Positions 25,820 to 34,032 of a stretch of 64,000 bases of DNA are shown piece after piece. Source of the stretch: Trebouxia sp. TZW2008 (taxonomy: Eukaryota; Chlorophyta; Trebouxiophyceae; Trebouxiales; Trebouxiaceae); the NCBI GenBank assembly GCA_002118135.1, contig BDIU01000143.1, positions 62,402-126,401 on the forward strand, written 5' to 3'. Both the position numbers and the translations under genes were made by a program. The notes under the pieces are model-generated. The model saw only the letters and a list, made by a program, of their open reading frames with translations. It searched no databases and had not been told where the DNA came from. The first letter of the stretch is position 1. Each line of letters opens with the position of its first letter.

Positions 25820-28800
25820 ATGTAGCTGTAGTAGCTGCTGCTGCTGCTGTTGCTGTTCAAACTGCTCCAGCACACCTCGTACGACAGTCTCAGCTGCATG
25901 CACAGATGCTCATGTCCTGTGTCAAATGCAAGGCCTAAGAGTTGTGGCCAGCCCCACAGACCCAGACGTCTGACTTAAACAGGGCTTATGGGTCGGAAAT
26001 TGGGGTTATGGGTCAGAAGACTATTTTCTAGAGTTTTGGCCTAAACGCTCCGATGTATGGATTTTGGCCTAAACGCTCTGGTGTAACAACTTTGGCCATT
26101 TGGTGCAGGTGACCAGGGAGCACGCCTGCTGTCAGGCTTTCTCATCCGGGAGATGCAAAAGCAAGCAGCAGAAGCATTTGCTGGTCAAGCCTCTCAGGTA
26201 AAGCTTCTCTGATGATTTGCAGCAAGCATTCCTGCATTACTTTTGCTGTTGCCTGTTGCAAGCATTCCTTCTGCTGTTACATGTTGCAAGCCGTCATTCT
26301 GCTATATAGCTTGCCGTACTCTCTGCTTGCACTTCATGCATGACTGTTGGCTGCAAGATCCAGAACCTCCTTGCATGTACTACCATGTTGCGAGTTCAAG
26401 GTGCAGCTTCTCCTCTTGGTCATATCATCACCGTGTGCATTTGCAGGTGATGCCTTTGGCTTTCGTTGCCAGGGGGGATGAGGATGGGTCAGTGAGCGCG
26501 GTTTGGGGGGAGGTGTGGGATGATGGGACTGCCAGCCTGTCAGCAGCCCTGCGCATGTACCTACGCGACCTCGTGCCCCTCATCACTGGAGGTCCTGTTT
26601 CTCAACCTTGCACTCCACTTGTGAGCAGTGGTTGTTTTGTTTCAGATGCATTGCTGACTGCACAGCCCAATTGATGCACAAGTGTGGCTTTCTGTACTAT
26701 AACATGTGCTCCAGATTGCTGCACATCCTGATCCTCAAGTATAGACCCCGGCTTCAACCCTCACTGATCCTGTGCATGCTGTGAAGCCTTTCGCTTGAAT
26801 TTTGGCTGCACAACTGAGCAGTGATTGATGGGATGAGAAAAGAGCAGCAGTCAAGGCTCCTTACATTTCATGTCACCACAGTAAGATGTTCATTACACCG
26901 CACACCAAATGCATCAATGGTCCCTTGTGTACTTGCTGTTTATGTATTGCTTTGGGCACTGTTTGCAGAACTGTTTTGCATACAGGGACATGCAATCTTG
27001 GGTTGCAGGCTTCAGCAGTGACAAGTGGGGCCAGAAGAGATCAGCAACCAAGGCTTCTTAATAACCAGATTGCTGCAATAGACTTTCATGGCACTGCACG
27101 TTGAGTGCAGTCATGTTTTGCATGCAGCAGCATGCAGTTGAACAATCGAAAGAGAATGGTGCCAGAAAAGTGCTTGGGGCAGCAGGTCCAGCACTTGCAA
27201 AAACATGTGAATGATGTTTTGCTTGGCTGTAGGGTTGAGCAGTGATAAATGGGGTCAGAAGAGGGCTGCAGCCAAGGCTGTTGCAGAGCTAGCAGGGGCA
27301 GGTGGGGATGCCCTGCCCCCTCACACATCTGCCCTCCTCTCTGCCCTGCTGCAGGCAAGTACTCATCCTGCATTGCTGAAGCGTTTGCTACTCATCTCAC
27401 CCCTTTGTTTCCTGACTGCGCCCTTCAACAATCATGACAGACAAGCAAGCATGCACGTTTGGTGGTTCTGCACTTTTTTGGGCTCGACTTGCAACATGAG
27501 GCAGCAACAACACTATAAAGCTGTTGGCACTGCAACCAAAGGCAAAGCATTAGATGATGCACAGTGCTGTCACATCACTGTGCTAGTACTCTGAAAATAT
27601 CTTTCAAAGAATGCCACAGGATCTTTTCACCGCTGCAGGAGTTGCCAGGGCGCTTGTGGGAGGGCAAGGAGTCCTTATTAGTAGCCATTGCGGCCATGTG
27701 CAAGGCAGCACCTTCATCAGTCATGGCTGCTGCTGACTCAGCCTCAGGCAGTAGGGCTGTTGTGGCTGCCCTCATGACGGCCCTGGCACGGAAGAAACAG
27801 GCCTACAGGTGTGCATTTACGGCTGCAAAGCCTTGATTGGACAATTGTGCACGCTGCATGTCTGTCTACACAATGTCTGGCTGAGTGTGCGTAATCTTTG
27901 TGTCTAGGTGATCTCTTTCTGAATGTGCGTACTTCTTGTTGGACAGAGCCAACCAATCAAGGCTGCTTCTCTGGACATTCGCTGTTTGTCCAGGTTTGCC
28001 AGCAGCTTGACAGCAGACATGTGCTGTATTGACGACATTCAAGGCATTTGAACATGGCCCTGCTTGGCTCAAAAGCTTTTGACATGATGCCACATCAACA
28101 GTATATAGACAAACTGCTGTCATTGTCTCCAGACATGCTCAACATTGCCTTTCCTTTGACAGGCAAGCAGCACTGGAAGCTCTGCAGACTATGCTGGACG
28201 CCTTCTCAAGTGAGGACCACTTTGAGGCTGTGGCAAAGGCCTTGTTGCACAACCCTGCAGTTTAAATAGCTGTCATTGCCTCTACACATGCTCAACACAA
28301 CCTTCTGCTTTGACAGGCAAGCGGCATTGGAAGCGTTGCAGACTGTGCTGGAAGCCTTCTCAAGTGAGGACCATTTTGAGGCTGTGGCAAAGCCCCTGCT
28401 GGACAGCCCTGCCCAGCATGTTCAGGCTGCAACCTTGTCATCAGCCCAGGTCAGTACTGATGTCAAGCAGCATTCAAGTTGTAGCTGTTTCCTCAGCAAT
28501 GCTATCAAATCTCCTTCTGAGTCACACTCACGCTGCCAGCTCATCATCAGCCCAGGGTAGTGCTGATGTTGCTTTCCTGTTTGAGTATCATTCAAGTTGC
28601 AGCTGTTTCCTCAGCACTGCTATCAACCATCCTTTCTGAGTCACACTCAGGCTGCAAGCTCGCGATCAGCCCAGGTCAGCGCTGATGTCCAGATTCCTGT
28701 TCAAAGAGCGTTCATGTTGCAAGCACTTTCTTTGCAAAAATCAGCACTGCTGTTGAAATGCTTTCTGCTTAGACATTCAGCATCAGTCTTGCATTCTTGC

Positions 28801-30583
28801 ATCAAACATGAGGTGACTGCTGCCACTTCCAGCTCTACAGTTGGAAGCATCAGTAACAGCCAAAAGTCTGTCACGAGATGTCATTGCTGTCCCTTGAGGC
28901 TGACATACCCTGAAGCAGCAGCAGCAGCAGCCAGCACTCTGCTGTCGCCACTGCCACCAAAGCTGTTTGTTGCTTAATGACATTGACATTTTACTTGTGC
29001 GCTCAGGGTAGCAATGAGGGTGAAGGTGCGGAGGATAAGGAGCGCCCACTGCCGCTGCTACCTGTAATGAAGGCTTTGCATGCTGCATGGCTGGCAGCCT
29101 CACCCAAGACTGTCACGCACTGGGCTGGACCCATGCAACAAGCTTTGAAGCAATCCTTGCAGCCAGGTTGGTACATTAACCTCTCTTTGTAGCGACTTCT
29201 TTGTTTTCCAAGAAACTTGACTTCACATTTAAATGTCCTTATTCAGAGGGACTGCTGCAGTCAGAATGCAGTGATTGGTTCTCAACTGCAGTGTTCTCAC
29301 ATCAAGAAAGTCCTTTCATTGAGAGTACTTACAAGGAGGAGTAATTGTAGTCACACTCAGCAAAGGTGCCTTGTGATACGCACTCAAAGCAGCAAATGAG
29401 CAGCAATTTATTGCACTCAGCCTCTTGTATGCAAAACATGATGTGAATAAGTTTCAAACAAGTTCAGCATCCTGTCATCTTTGCAGCCTTTGGCTCAAGC
29501 CCAGACTTGCTCCACAGAAGCTTGTCTTGTTCCTTACAGGCTTTTCTTGGCAAATCCATGCTGAAGCTCTGAAGACAACACAAGCATTTGTCTTGTTCCT
29601 TACAGGCTTTTCTTGGCAAATCCATGCTGAAGCTTTGAAGACAGTACAAGCATTCCTTACCAAGGTGCAAGATGCGCAATCTGGCTTGCGATCAGAAAGG
29701 CACAGCCTGATCAATGAGCTTGTGCCAGGTATGTCACGTCTGAGGCTGTTAATAATATATATTTGCATGTGTAACCACTGACCTGTAATGTTTGTCATGA
29801 ATTAGTCAGCGTTTAGGGATCTAAGCAGCCATGTGGGGGTGTGTAGATTCCCTTTATAATTCAAAATCAAATTTCAAGCAGAACAATGCATGTCAGTTTT
29901 GGCTGGCCAGCTTGCATGCATCAAGCCTGAGCAATGCTGTTCCTCATGCAACAGCATTGTGCATGATCCCCTGTTATGCAGAAAATGACGTTGACTAGAC
30001 AACTGCTCAATACGGCTCAATTTTGCTCAACAATCATTGAGAATCTGGTGTCATTGCTTGTGAAATGTCACAGCATGCCTGGGGCAGCTGGCAGTACCAG
30101 CATTGATATGCATGTCGGCGTTGACTTGTCAGCTGTGTTGCTGTGGCTGGAGCAGTTATGTTGTTCCTTATCAACCTGTGTTGATTCCCTCCTAGCAGAA
30201 ATGTGCAGTGGCTTTTATCAGACTCGTCAACTTGCCGCAATCTTGCTCAAATGGTAAGCAGGACCTAAGCTCACTGCTTGAGTGAAGTCACAGAGGCACG
30301 AATATGCAAGTGCCTTGATGCAGGTGTAGTCACTGCAGCTCAGGATGTCAAGATCTCTCAGCTACAGACAGCAGCTCTAGACACTCTGGCAGTCATTTTG
30401 AAAGCAACAGCAGGCGGCAAACAGCTGCAAGCAGAAAGCCAGTCGTCAATCAAGCAGCAGCTTGACAATATCATCAACAGCAACAGATCATCTGCTGTCA
30501 AAGCGCAAGCGATTGATGTATCTGCACTACTGGCCTCAGACATTGGTAGCAAAGACGCTGAGATGCGGGATGCAACCAATTAG
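6975..30583 (+). CDS. ECM29: Proteasome adaptor and scaffold protein ECM29
   Basis: HEAT-repeat protein that binds the 26S proteasome and acts in its assembly, quality control and localisation (known of the family). Similarity to plant ECM29 is collinear along the whole gene, e.g. [62 protein letters not shown] and [14 protein letters not shown]. My exons: 6975-7061, 7182-7250, 7319-7501, 7822-8091, 8535(or 8502)-8706, 9538-9661, 9938-10229, 10583-10739, 12340-12552, 13987-14199, 14649-14882, 15252-15416, 15654-15836, 17006-17488, 18447-18688, 18997-19225, 19584-19800, 20284-20482, 20808-21090, 21835-21977, 23135-23293, 25022-25153, 25604-25748, 26109-26197, 26447-26591, 27233-27354, 27639-27808, 28317-28449, 29007-29166, 29606-29728, 30324-30583. 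Phases agree at every junction I could check; the starts of exons 5 and 6 are the least sure. The product is about 1950 residues, near the family norm. Introns after exons 4 and 26 use GC donors. Many introns hold degenerate copies of the neighbouring exon. The stop is 158 bp from the convergent HST stop. Confidence 0.94.
8668..9150 (+). repeat. Echo copies of ECM29 exon 5 (3' end)
   Basis: The end of exon 5 ([14 protein letters not shown], with a GTAGGTAAG donor) recurs in the following intron. The copy at about 8805-8860 reads [13 protein letters not shown]. Near 9056-9070 a CTCAGGTAGGTAAA donor copy appears, and near 9105-9150 there is a copy GTCAAGGGCAAAGCTGGACC followed by CTCAGGTGGGTAAG. 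Only the 8535-8706 copy fits both family similarity and phase. Confidence 0.7.
10640..11540 (+). repeat. Echo copies of ECM29 exon 8 (3' end)
   Basis: The 3' part of exon 8 (CAGCCCCATGCCAACAGCATC, CTGCAGTTGCTGAACCAAG, then a GT donor) is followed in the intron by decayed copies near 10830-10890, 10980-11035, 11205-11260 and, very degenerate, 11520-11550. The copies carry stops (for example TTTTTGTAGTTACTG near 10862) and progressively more substitutions. The functional copy is the first, judged by similarity to ECM29 and by the phase-1 join to exon 9 at 12340. Confidence 0.8.
11315..11650. repeat. Direct duplication of about 210 bp in ECM29 intron 8
   Basis: The sequence from about 11325 (GAGTTGAGGTGACATG) to 11430 recurs at about 11530-11640. 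Both copies contain a GACAACA-C-CGCGTGGTGCACC segment followed by AGCAGCC. The second copy has an internal duplication (GAGCATGACTGATG twice). No coding frame is conserved, so this is intron sequence carried along with the exon 8 echoes. Confidence 0.65.
12001..12925 (+). repeat. Echo copies of ECM29 exon 9, both halves
   Basis: The 5' half of exon 9 (AGTCTGC-GCATCTGACAC-GCCACTCT) appears three times, starting at 12001, 12212 and 12340. The 3' half ([27 protein letters not shown]) also appears three times, at about 12432, 12616 and 12805. The complete exon is the copy at 12340-12552, the last of the 5' series and first of the 3' series. The 12616 copy is still open and ends in a GGCTGCTCAG-GT donor, so it is a candidate alternative exon fragment. 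Confidence 0.85.
13177..14199 (+). repeat. Six-copy echo array of ECM29 exon 10
   Basis: Copies begin after acceptor-like AGs at 13177, 13354, 13514, 13674, 13834 and 13987, giving spacings of 177, 160, 160, 160 and 153 bp. Each encodes a version of [14 protein letters not shown] followed by [19 protein letters not shown], with stops or frameshifts in the early copies (e.g. TAG after CAVQ in the 13514 copy). The last copy alone continues into [20 protein letters not shown] and ends at a GTATGA donor in the right phase. The fifth and sixth copies are in one uninterrupted frame. Confidence 0.92.
15088..15985 (+). repeat. Echo copies of ECM29 exons 12 and 13
   Basis: A degenerate copy of the exon 12 segment ending in [12 protein letters not shown] lies at about 15090-15175 (CTGAAGGATGCCAGCAGCGAGTTG), upstream of the real exon at 15252. 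After exon 13 (15654-15836), a copy of its 3' half lies at about 15905-15985 (CAAGACGGTCACCTGGCCACC and the following AGGCTATGT), with the donor replaced by ACAAGTA. Confidence 0.7.
15541..15623 (+). mobile_element. Retroelement-like 3' tail, copy 1
   Basis: Within ECM29 intron 12 a block containing TACCTAGCTGGGCCTGATGA, AGCCTGTCCAGCA and an A/T/G-rich end (GAATGAACAAAAATAAATGC) matches a block at 59541-59635 in an unrelated gene. The shared core followed by a simple AATG/AATA-type tail is typical of the 3' end of a non-LTR retrotransposon or SINE (inference). No reverse-transcriptase frame is present. Confidence 0.45.
16698..16937. repeat. Long imperfect inverted repeat (foldback) in ECM29 intron 13
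   Basis: The left arm 16698-16793 and right arm 16842-16937 are reverse complements at 78 of 96 positions in my hand alignment. Both arm ends carry CAGGTGAGGT. Complementarity continues weakly into the 48-bp centre (CTGCTAG-CCCAT against its complement) and outward towards 16670 and 16966. It could be a MITE or foldback element, or the template of a long hairpin RNA. No transposase frame is present and I could not define a target-site duplication. Confidence 0.75.
17894..18688 (+). repeat. Echo array of ECM29 exon 15, four copies
   Basis: Copies start at 17894 (very decayed), 18067, 18262 and 18447, at spacings of 173, 195 and 185 bp. Each begins with a TAG acceptor and GGTGTCCCTGTGTCAGCTGA-like sequence encoding [22 protein letters not shown]. 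The 18262 copy is open and keeps its acceptor but lacks the last 80 or so bases of the exon. The 18447-18688 copy is complete and in phase. Confidence 0.9.
18800..18960 (+). repeat. Echo of ECM29 exon 16
   Basis: About 18813-18890 encodes [20 protein letters not shown], a close but shorter version of the real exon 16 segment [20 protein letters not shown] at 18997-19225. A second, shorter fragment (CTCCAAGAGGCTTTCAGTCTCC) follows near 18912. Neither has the [12 protein letters not shown] continuation seen in the real exon. Confidence 0.8.
19850..19975 (+). repeat. Echo of ECM29 exon 17 with a nonsense change
   Basis: About 19857-19970 repeats the end of exon 17 (TGTGCCCTGGCTACTGACAT onwards, to GGAGCTGCCTTTGGGTG) with only a few differences. 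One difference turns the GTGTACCGC of the real exon into GTGTAACGC, an in-frame stop, and the donor GTGAGT has become GTGCAT. It is a young, clearly non-functional copy. Confidence 0.88.
20690..21255 (+). repeat. Echo copies flanking ECM29 exon 19
   Basis: Upstream, about 20705-20757 resembles the [13 protein letters not shown] part of exon 19 (GCTTGCTGCATTGCCTTGGC). Downstream, 21170-21255 resembles the exon end (CTGTGCAACCTGCAAATCACC, then AAGGAGGCTGCTGAGG) and keeps the GAGAAAG-GTACATGC donor. The real exon is 20808-21090, chosen by ECM29 similarity and phase. Confidence 0.75.
21640..21977 (+). repeat. Two-copy duplication of ECM29 exon 20
   Basis: A segment encoding [20 protein letters not shown] and the following [17 protein letters not shown] occurs at about 21640 and again at 21835, 195 bp apart, with very few differences. 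The first copy has lost its acceptor (GCTGTGAC in place of CAGGGGTGAC) and diverges after LSV. The second continues into MLESLSGME and a GT donor and is the functional exon. Confidence 0.9.
22073..22219. repeat. Inverted repeat (hairpin) in ECM29 intron 20
   Basis: The left arm at 22073-22119 (GCTAGGATTTGTAGATGGTG ... GGCAGGTAGC) and right arm at 22177-22219 (GCTACCTGCC ... ACAAATTTTAGC) are complementary with a few mismatches and a small internal gap. The spacer contains the short palindrome ATGGGGCTACTAGCCCAT (about 22129-22146), so the whole could fold as one hairpin. Its nature is unknown. Confidence 0.6.
22576..23530 (+). repeat. Echo array of ECM29 exon 21
   Basis: Four copies of the segment [20 protein letters not shown] with [11 protein letters not shown] start at 22576, 22774, 22939 and 23135 (spacings 198, 165 and 196 bp). 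Only the last continues to [22 protein letters not shown] with a GTCAGC donor. Two further copies of just that 3' end follow, near 23346 (MNTLQDMIS) and 23490. Confidence 0.92.
24061..24125. repeat. CTG/GTT-type trinucleotide tract
   Basis: A CTG-rich tract with interruptions (GCTGCTGCTGATGCTGCTG, later TTGTTGCCGCCG) lies inside ECM29 intron 21. It is open as an Ala-rich frame, but no splice model includes it. Confidence 0.7.
24331..25153 (+). repeat. Regular 172-bp tandem array ending in ECM29 exon 22
   Basis: Five units start with GCAG acceptor-like sequences at 24331, 24503, 24675, 24847 and 25018, that is spacings of 172, 172, 172 and 171 bp. Each unit carries a version of the exon ([20 protein letters not shown]) plus about 90 bp of preceding intron (GTATACC-G-GCCGTCAATTACC). 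The first two have shifted or lost the frame, the third has a TGA in the third codon, and the fourth is open but lacks a donor. The fifth is the real exon 22 (25022-25153), continuing to [15 protein letters not shown] and a GT donor. Confidence 0.95.
25340..25748 (+). repeat. Echo copies of ECM29 exon 23
   Basis: Copies of AGAGAAGAGCAC-A-AGT-CA followed by CTATGCTCAGGCAGCC lie at about 25470-25550 and 25604 onward, with a short fragment (CTCAGGCAGCCGCTACTGT) near 25339. The last, 25604-25748, is the real exon, matching ECM29 and in phase with exons 22 and 24. Confidence 0.8.
25770..25857. repeat. (CTG)n microsatellite in ECM29 intron 23
   Basis: About 14 near-perfect CTG repeats (about 25775-25816) are followed by TAGCTGTAGTAG and more CTG units up to about 25850. 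The tract begins about 25 bp after the exon 23 donor. Long open Cys, Leu, Ser or Gln frames across it are artefacts of the repeat. Confidence 0.9.
26815..27300 (+). repeat. Echo copies of ECM29 exon 26 (5' part)
   Basis: The exon 26 start (AGCAGTGATAAATGGGGTCA then GAAGAGGGCTGCAGCCAAGGC) has two earlier decayed copies at about 26815 (AGCAGTGATTGATGGGATGA) and 27012 (AGCAGTGACAAGTGGGGCCA), spaced by about 197 and 222 bp. The real exon is 27233-27354, which ends in a GC donor (CAG then GCAAGT). Confidence 0.82.
28163..28680 (+). repeat. Echo copies of ECM29 exon 28
   Basis: A near-intact copy of the 5' two thirds of the exon starts at 28163 with its GACAG acceptor ([20 protein letters not shown] in one frame) and decays after LLHNPAV. 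The real exon is 28317-28449. Two copies of only its 3' end, each finishing in ATCAGCCCAG followed by GGTAGTGCTGATG or GTCAGCGCTGATG, lie near 28530-28556 and 28650-28676. Confidence 0.85.
29540..29728 (+). repeat. 66-bp duplication at ECM29 exon 30
   Basis: The acceptor and start of exon 30 (CTTACAG then GCTTTTCTTGGCAAATCCAT) occur at 29540 and again at 29606, with almost identical sequence between. Both could be used as acceptors; since 66 is a multiple of three, using the first would add 22 codons without changing frame. Family similarity does not decide between them, and I chose 29606. Confidence 0.85.
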
Positions 30584-30741
30584 CAAGGTGTCAAGTGTGG
30601 TGTGATGGCTTCAACTTCCAGAATAAGCCTGTTCAGCTTCTTTTGTTAGCTCGGTGTCAATTCAGTACCTTGGCTGTCAATGAAACAATCATTATGCCAG
30701 GAGATGCAAAAACATGCACTTCTCGTTGTCCTGGACTACGG

Positions 30742-33094
30742 TCACAACAATGGCAGCAACACATACTCTGAATAAAACAAATTCCAAATGAACCTGTAGT
30801 AAGCCTGTATTGCAGGCACTGTATACTTTTCAGAGTCGATTTTGAGTGTCTGCCAGATCAATGCTGCTGCCAGAATCGCATGTCCCCCAATCATGACAGG
30901 GACTCTGAACGACCCAGGTAGTTTCACTGCCAGAATGATTGCTCCCAAGTAGTTGGCCAGCAGCAGACCAGAACCTGCATAACAATTGAAGCTCTCTGTT
31001 TACAGCATGCATTCCAAACATGTCATGCAACTGCACGCGTCATGATGCATGCATGCACAAAGATGCAGCATTGAATGCAGGACAAGTGTGTTGGGGAGAG
31101 TCCACGAAGTTTGACCATCATTGATGCAGTCAGCAGATCAACAAGTAGTGTTGACTTGCCTGCAAAGGTAATGGTGCGAACCCCAAGCCGCGTAGCAAGT
31201 GTGTCAATGTTGTACTTGCGGTCACCCTCTACATCTGGCAGATCCTTTGTGATAGCAATCACAGTCGCAAACACGGTGACAAAACATGTGATGAACCTGC
31301 AGCAATGAACCTTCCCTGAATTGTAAGTTCCAGTGGGAACTGGCAAGTTGACACACAGTGGCGTTGAGCCAATTGACTGATTGATCAAGACCTGTGCCTG
31401 AGCGAACGCAACTGGGCTTGAATGCAACCATGCAAGCTGGCTCAGATATGGGTTCAGCAGCAGCAGCCAAAATGCAATGGCAATTTGATTGCAGATGCCA
31501 GGCAAGGAATTGTGTAGTAAACGGGAAGGAGCACACTTGGCAGCAGTACAGTTGCAGGCAATGACCCAAGAACCCTTCAGCAAAGTGACTTGTACAAAGC
31601 CGGTAAAGCACACAAGCTACAGCATGCACAGCGTACGTGATGACAGGGCTCCACACAAAGGGCAGTCCGAGCGCTGCCCTGACGGCATGGTATACCCCAA
31701 AGTTCAGCAAGAACCCCCGCACGGTGGCGATGATCACGAAAGCTGCCACCGCAAAGCGCTTGAGCCGCAGCGGTGGCACACTGTATATCGTGCCCAGGAA
31801 CAGACCAAAGCTGTACAGCTTCGTGATCAGGCTGCCAAACTTGGTGGCAACAATGACTAAACCACCGCCTGCCAACGCTGCGCAAAGAAGCCATCCCTGT
31901 GTCTTTGTTAGCTCACCTGCAAGCATGCCACATGTCAATTGGGCAGGCATGTCTGCAAGTGAATGCTTGCTTTGTCATGACAGACACGCCTGAGGACAGG
32001 TGCATATGACACAAAACGCATGTGGTGTTATGTGGAGCATGCATCAAAACATCCAATGCATGATGCAGCCTTGCAGAGTTGAAGCTGCCTTAGTCGATGC
32101 TCTCATGAAGCAATGCGTTGCAGGCTTGACAACTTTGTTGGCAAATTGCAATTTTCATGCTGGACATAAAGGCATGCAACAAATGGAATACAGCGCAGTT
32201 GTGATCGTGATTAACTTGACAGATGGTGGCAGCTGACCTGATGCAATGGGCAAGAAGGGCTTGTTGACCTTGTCAATGTCATCATCAAAGATCTGGTTGA
32301 TGCCCACAATGTAGCCGTTGCCACACAGCAGTGCTAGCACACCAAGAGCGGCTCGAGGCAGCAGACCCCAATCTATCAACTGCAGTCAGTGAACAGAAAC
32401 AGTTTTGCATCAGGCTTTGGCTCCTTTCCCCGATCTTGCTGGGCATGTTGCAGCCATGACCCGGGCATGTGTCCTTCTGAGTGCACCAGAGAAATGCTGA
32501 CAAAGACGTGAAAAGGTTTCGTGCTGCATATCTGTACCCATTTGCGCAGCATGCTGAGGAACAAAGGCAATGGCATCCAGCGCTTTCTCAATTGCCAATG
32601 AGCAAGATTAGAAGCTCTGAAAATAGCACGACAACCACTAACATCTGAGCAATTGTATGGAAGCTGGCAATATTTCTGTGCATGCTGTGACGTGGCTTTG
32701 CAAAATTGCAGAAAGTCTGCAATCTTGTGCCAGCAGCATCAGACAGCTGCAGCACAGCATGACAGCAAATGTGCACACATGTTGTCCACAGCAAGTGCAA
32801 TGGCAATTTTCTTGCCTGAGGATTTTCTAACACGGCCTTGGCTGTGACAGCACAGCTGCCCAAGATGGTGCCCCTGATGGTGTGAGGCCGCAAGAACTTC
32901 CAGAAAGCTTGCTGGAAAGCTAGCACCTTTTGTGCTACCGATGGCGCCCCCTGCACAGCATAAGCCGTTAGTTTTGCCGACAGAGACCTTGATAAGTAGC
33001 AAAGCGGCGCTGTGCTGGTGCTGGTCAAAACGTCACTCAGCATTGACAGCCATTGCAGCAGCATTGCTGCGTGGGCAGTGCAACAACAGGTCAT
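30742..33094 (-). CDS. HST: Homogentisate solanesyltransferase (plastoquinone-9 synthesis)
   Basis: UbiA-family membrane prenyltransferase that condenses homogentisate with solanesyl diphosphate at the plastid inner envelope, the committed prenylation in plastoquinone synthesis (family knowledge). Exons on the minus strand: 33094-32816, 32379-32238, 31916-31637, 31296-31160, 30974-30742, totalling 357 codons with the stop; plant homologues are about 390. The first Asp-rich motif is in [16 protein letters not shown], the second in [23 protein letters not shown] and [19 protein letters not shown] favour HST over the tocopherol enzyme HPT. Several hydrophobic segments fit the multi-pass fold. 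Residues before [13 protein letters not shown] are Ser/Thr/Ala-rich, consistent with a transit peptide, but the start is uncertain: an ATG at 33164 with a GTGAGT donor at 33108 is an alternative I could not bring into phase. Introns 1 and 4 have GC donors (GCAAGA and GCAAGT). No exon echoes are visible. Confidence 0.92.
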
Positions 33095-33164
33095 CAAAAG
33101 GCACTCACTGCAGCCCCTCCTGCACCAGCTGCTGCTGCGCCGGTGCACGCCGTGGGTGGGACAT

Positions 33165-34032
33165 GTTTGCTTGGTTGCTTTCGTGGCACCTGTGCGACCA
33201 CATACACGCTACAGTGCTAAATCAAAAGGCTGCTGAGTGGTTTGTTCTAGAGCACAACTTTGAGGTACGTACGCTCCGACTCAAACGTAGACGTCTGAGT
33301 TCAGTGCTGGTGGTCCAGCTCTTGATAGCTTTCAGAGGTCGTTGACGAGGCAAGCCAAGATAGACAGGCCTGCATGTAATATTCACATCTGTAGTGGTCG
33401 TGACACAACGCGAGCAAGGGCCACAGCATTGGGCTTTACCGTGTTGCACGGAAGTCAACGCATGTTGGCTGGAGCAGGCAGACGGCCTGCATTCGCTCCG
33501 TGCTAGTCGAATCGGGTCGAGCTACGCGCCCATGTGTGCAGCACCTCAGTAGAAAGCGGGTTCGCAAGGCACGTAAGATCACGACTGGCGTTGAGCGCAA
33601 GCACTGATCTCGTTTAACCAGCTCTGCAACTCTGAGCCATCGTTGCATTCAGATTTCACGTAGTACGACCGCAACTGCAGCTGCGACTGCCTTGCAACAG
33701 CTGCGAGATCACAGGCGTGCTGGGCGAAACGCGACGCGATAGCCCGTCGTGACCAAGCGTGATGTTGCTAAATGCACTGTCATCTCGCCACTCAGCACAC
33801 AGAACCTTGCTCCAGAGTCGGCCAGCCTTTACGACACAAGGCTCTACCAGAAAGAAGTTACAGTCATGCCTTTGCTGATTGGCCAGAATGACACGATGGA
33901 TCGTAGCTGCACCAGTAGGGCAGGCTACACGCGATAGCGGCCGAATTGGGGTCATGGACGGTATGCACTGCTGTGGCTTCCCAGTCTGCATCGCTTGATT
34001 TGCCGCACTCGCCGCTTGAAAATGGCATGCAG
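33165..34032. promoter_or_regulatory. Divergent intergenic region between HST and the PDE gene
   Basis: The two genes point away from each other, so this stretch should hold both promoters and 5' leaders (inference from orientation). Frames are open on both strands for 60-130 codons (for example minus 33656-34048), but none has recognisable similarity. A first coding exon of the PDE gene could lie here; I could not identify it. No TATA or other core element stands out. Confidence 0.45.

Noticed and set aside
25660..25973. Long Cys, Ser, Gln or Leu homopolymeric frames on both strands
   Set aside because: They arise from the (CTG)n microsatellite in ECM29 intron 23; they sit after a well-supported donor at 25748 and match nothing.
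30742..33094. Homogentisate phytyltransferase (tocopherol pathway)
   Set aside because: [25 protein letters not shown] and GSGLLL-NY match the solanesyltransferase branch better.
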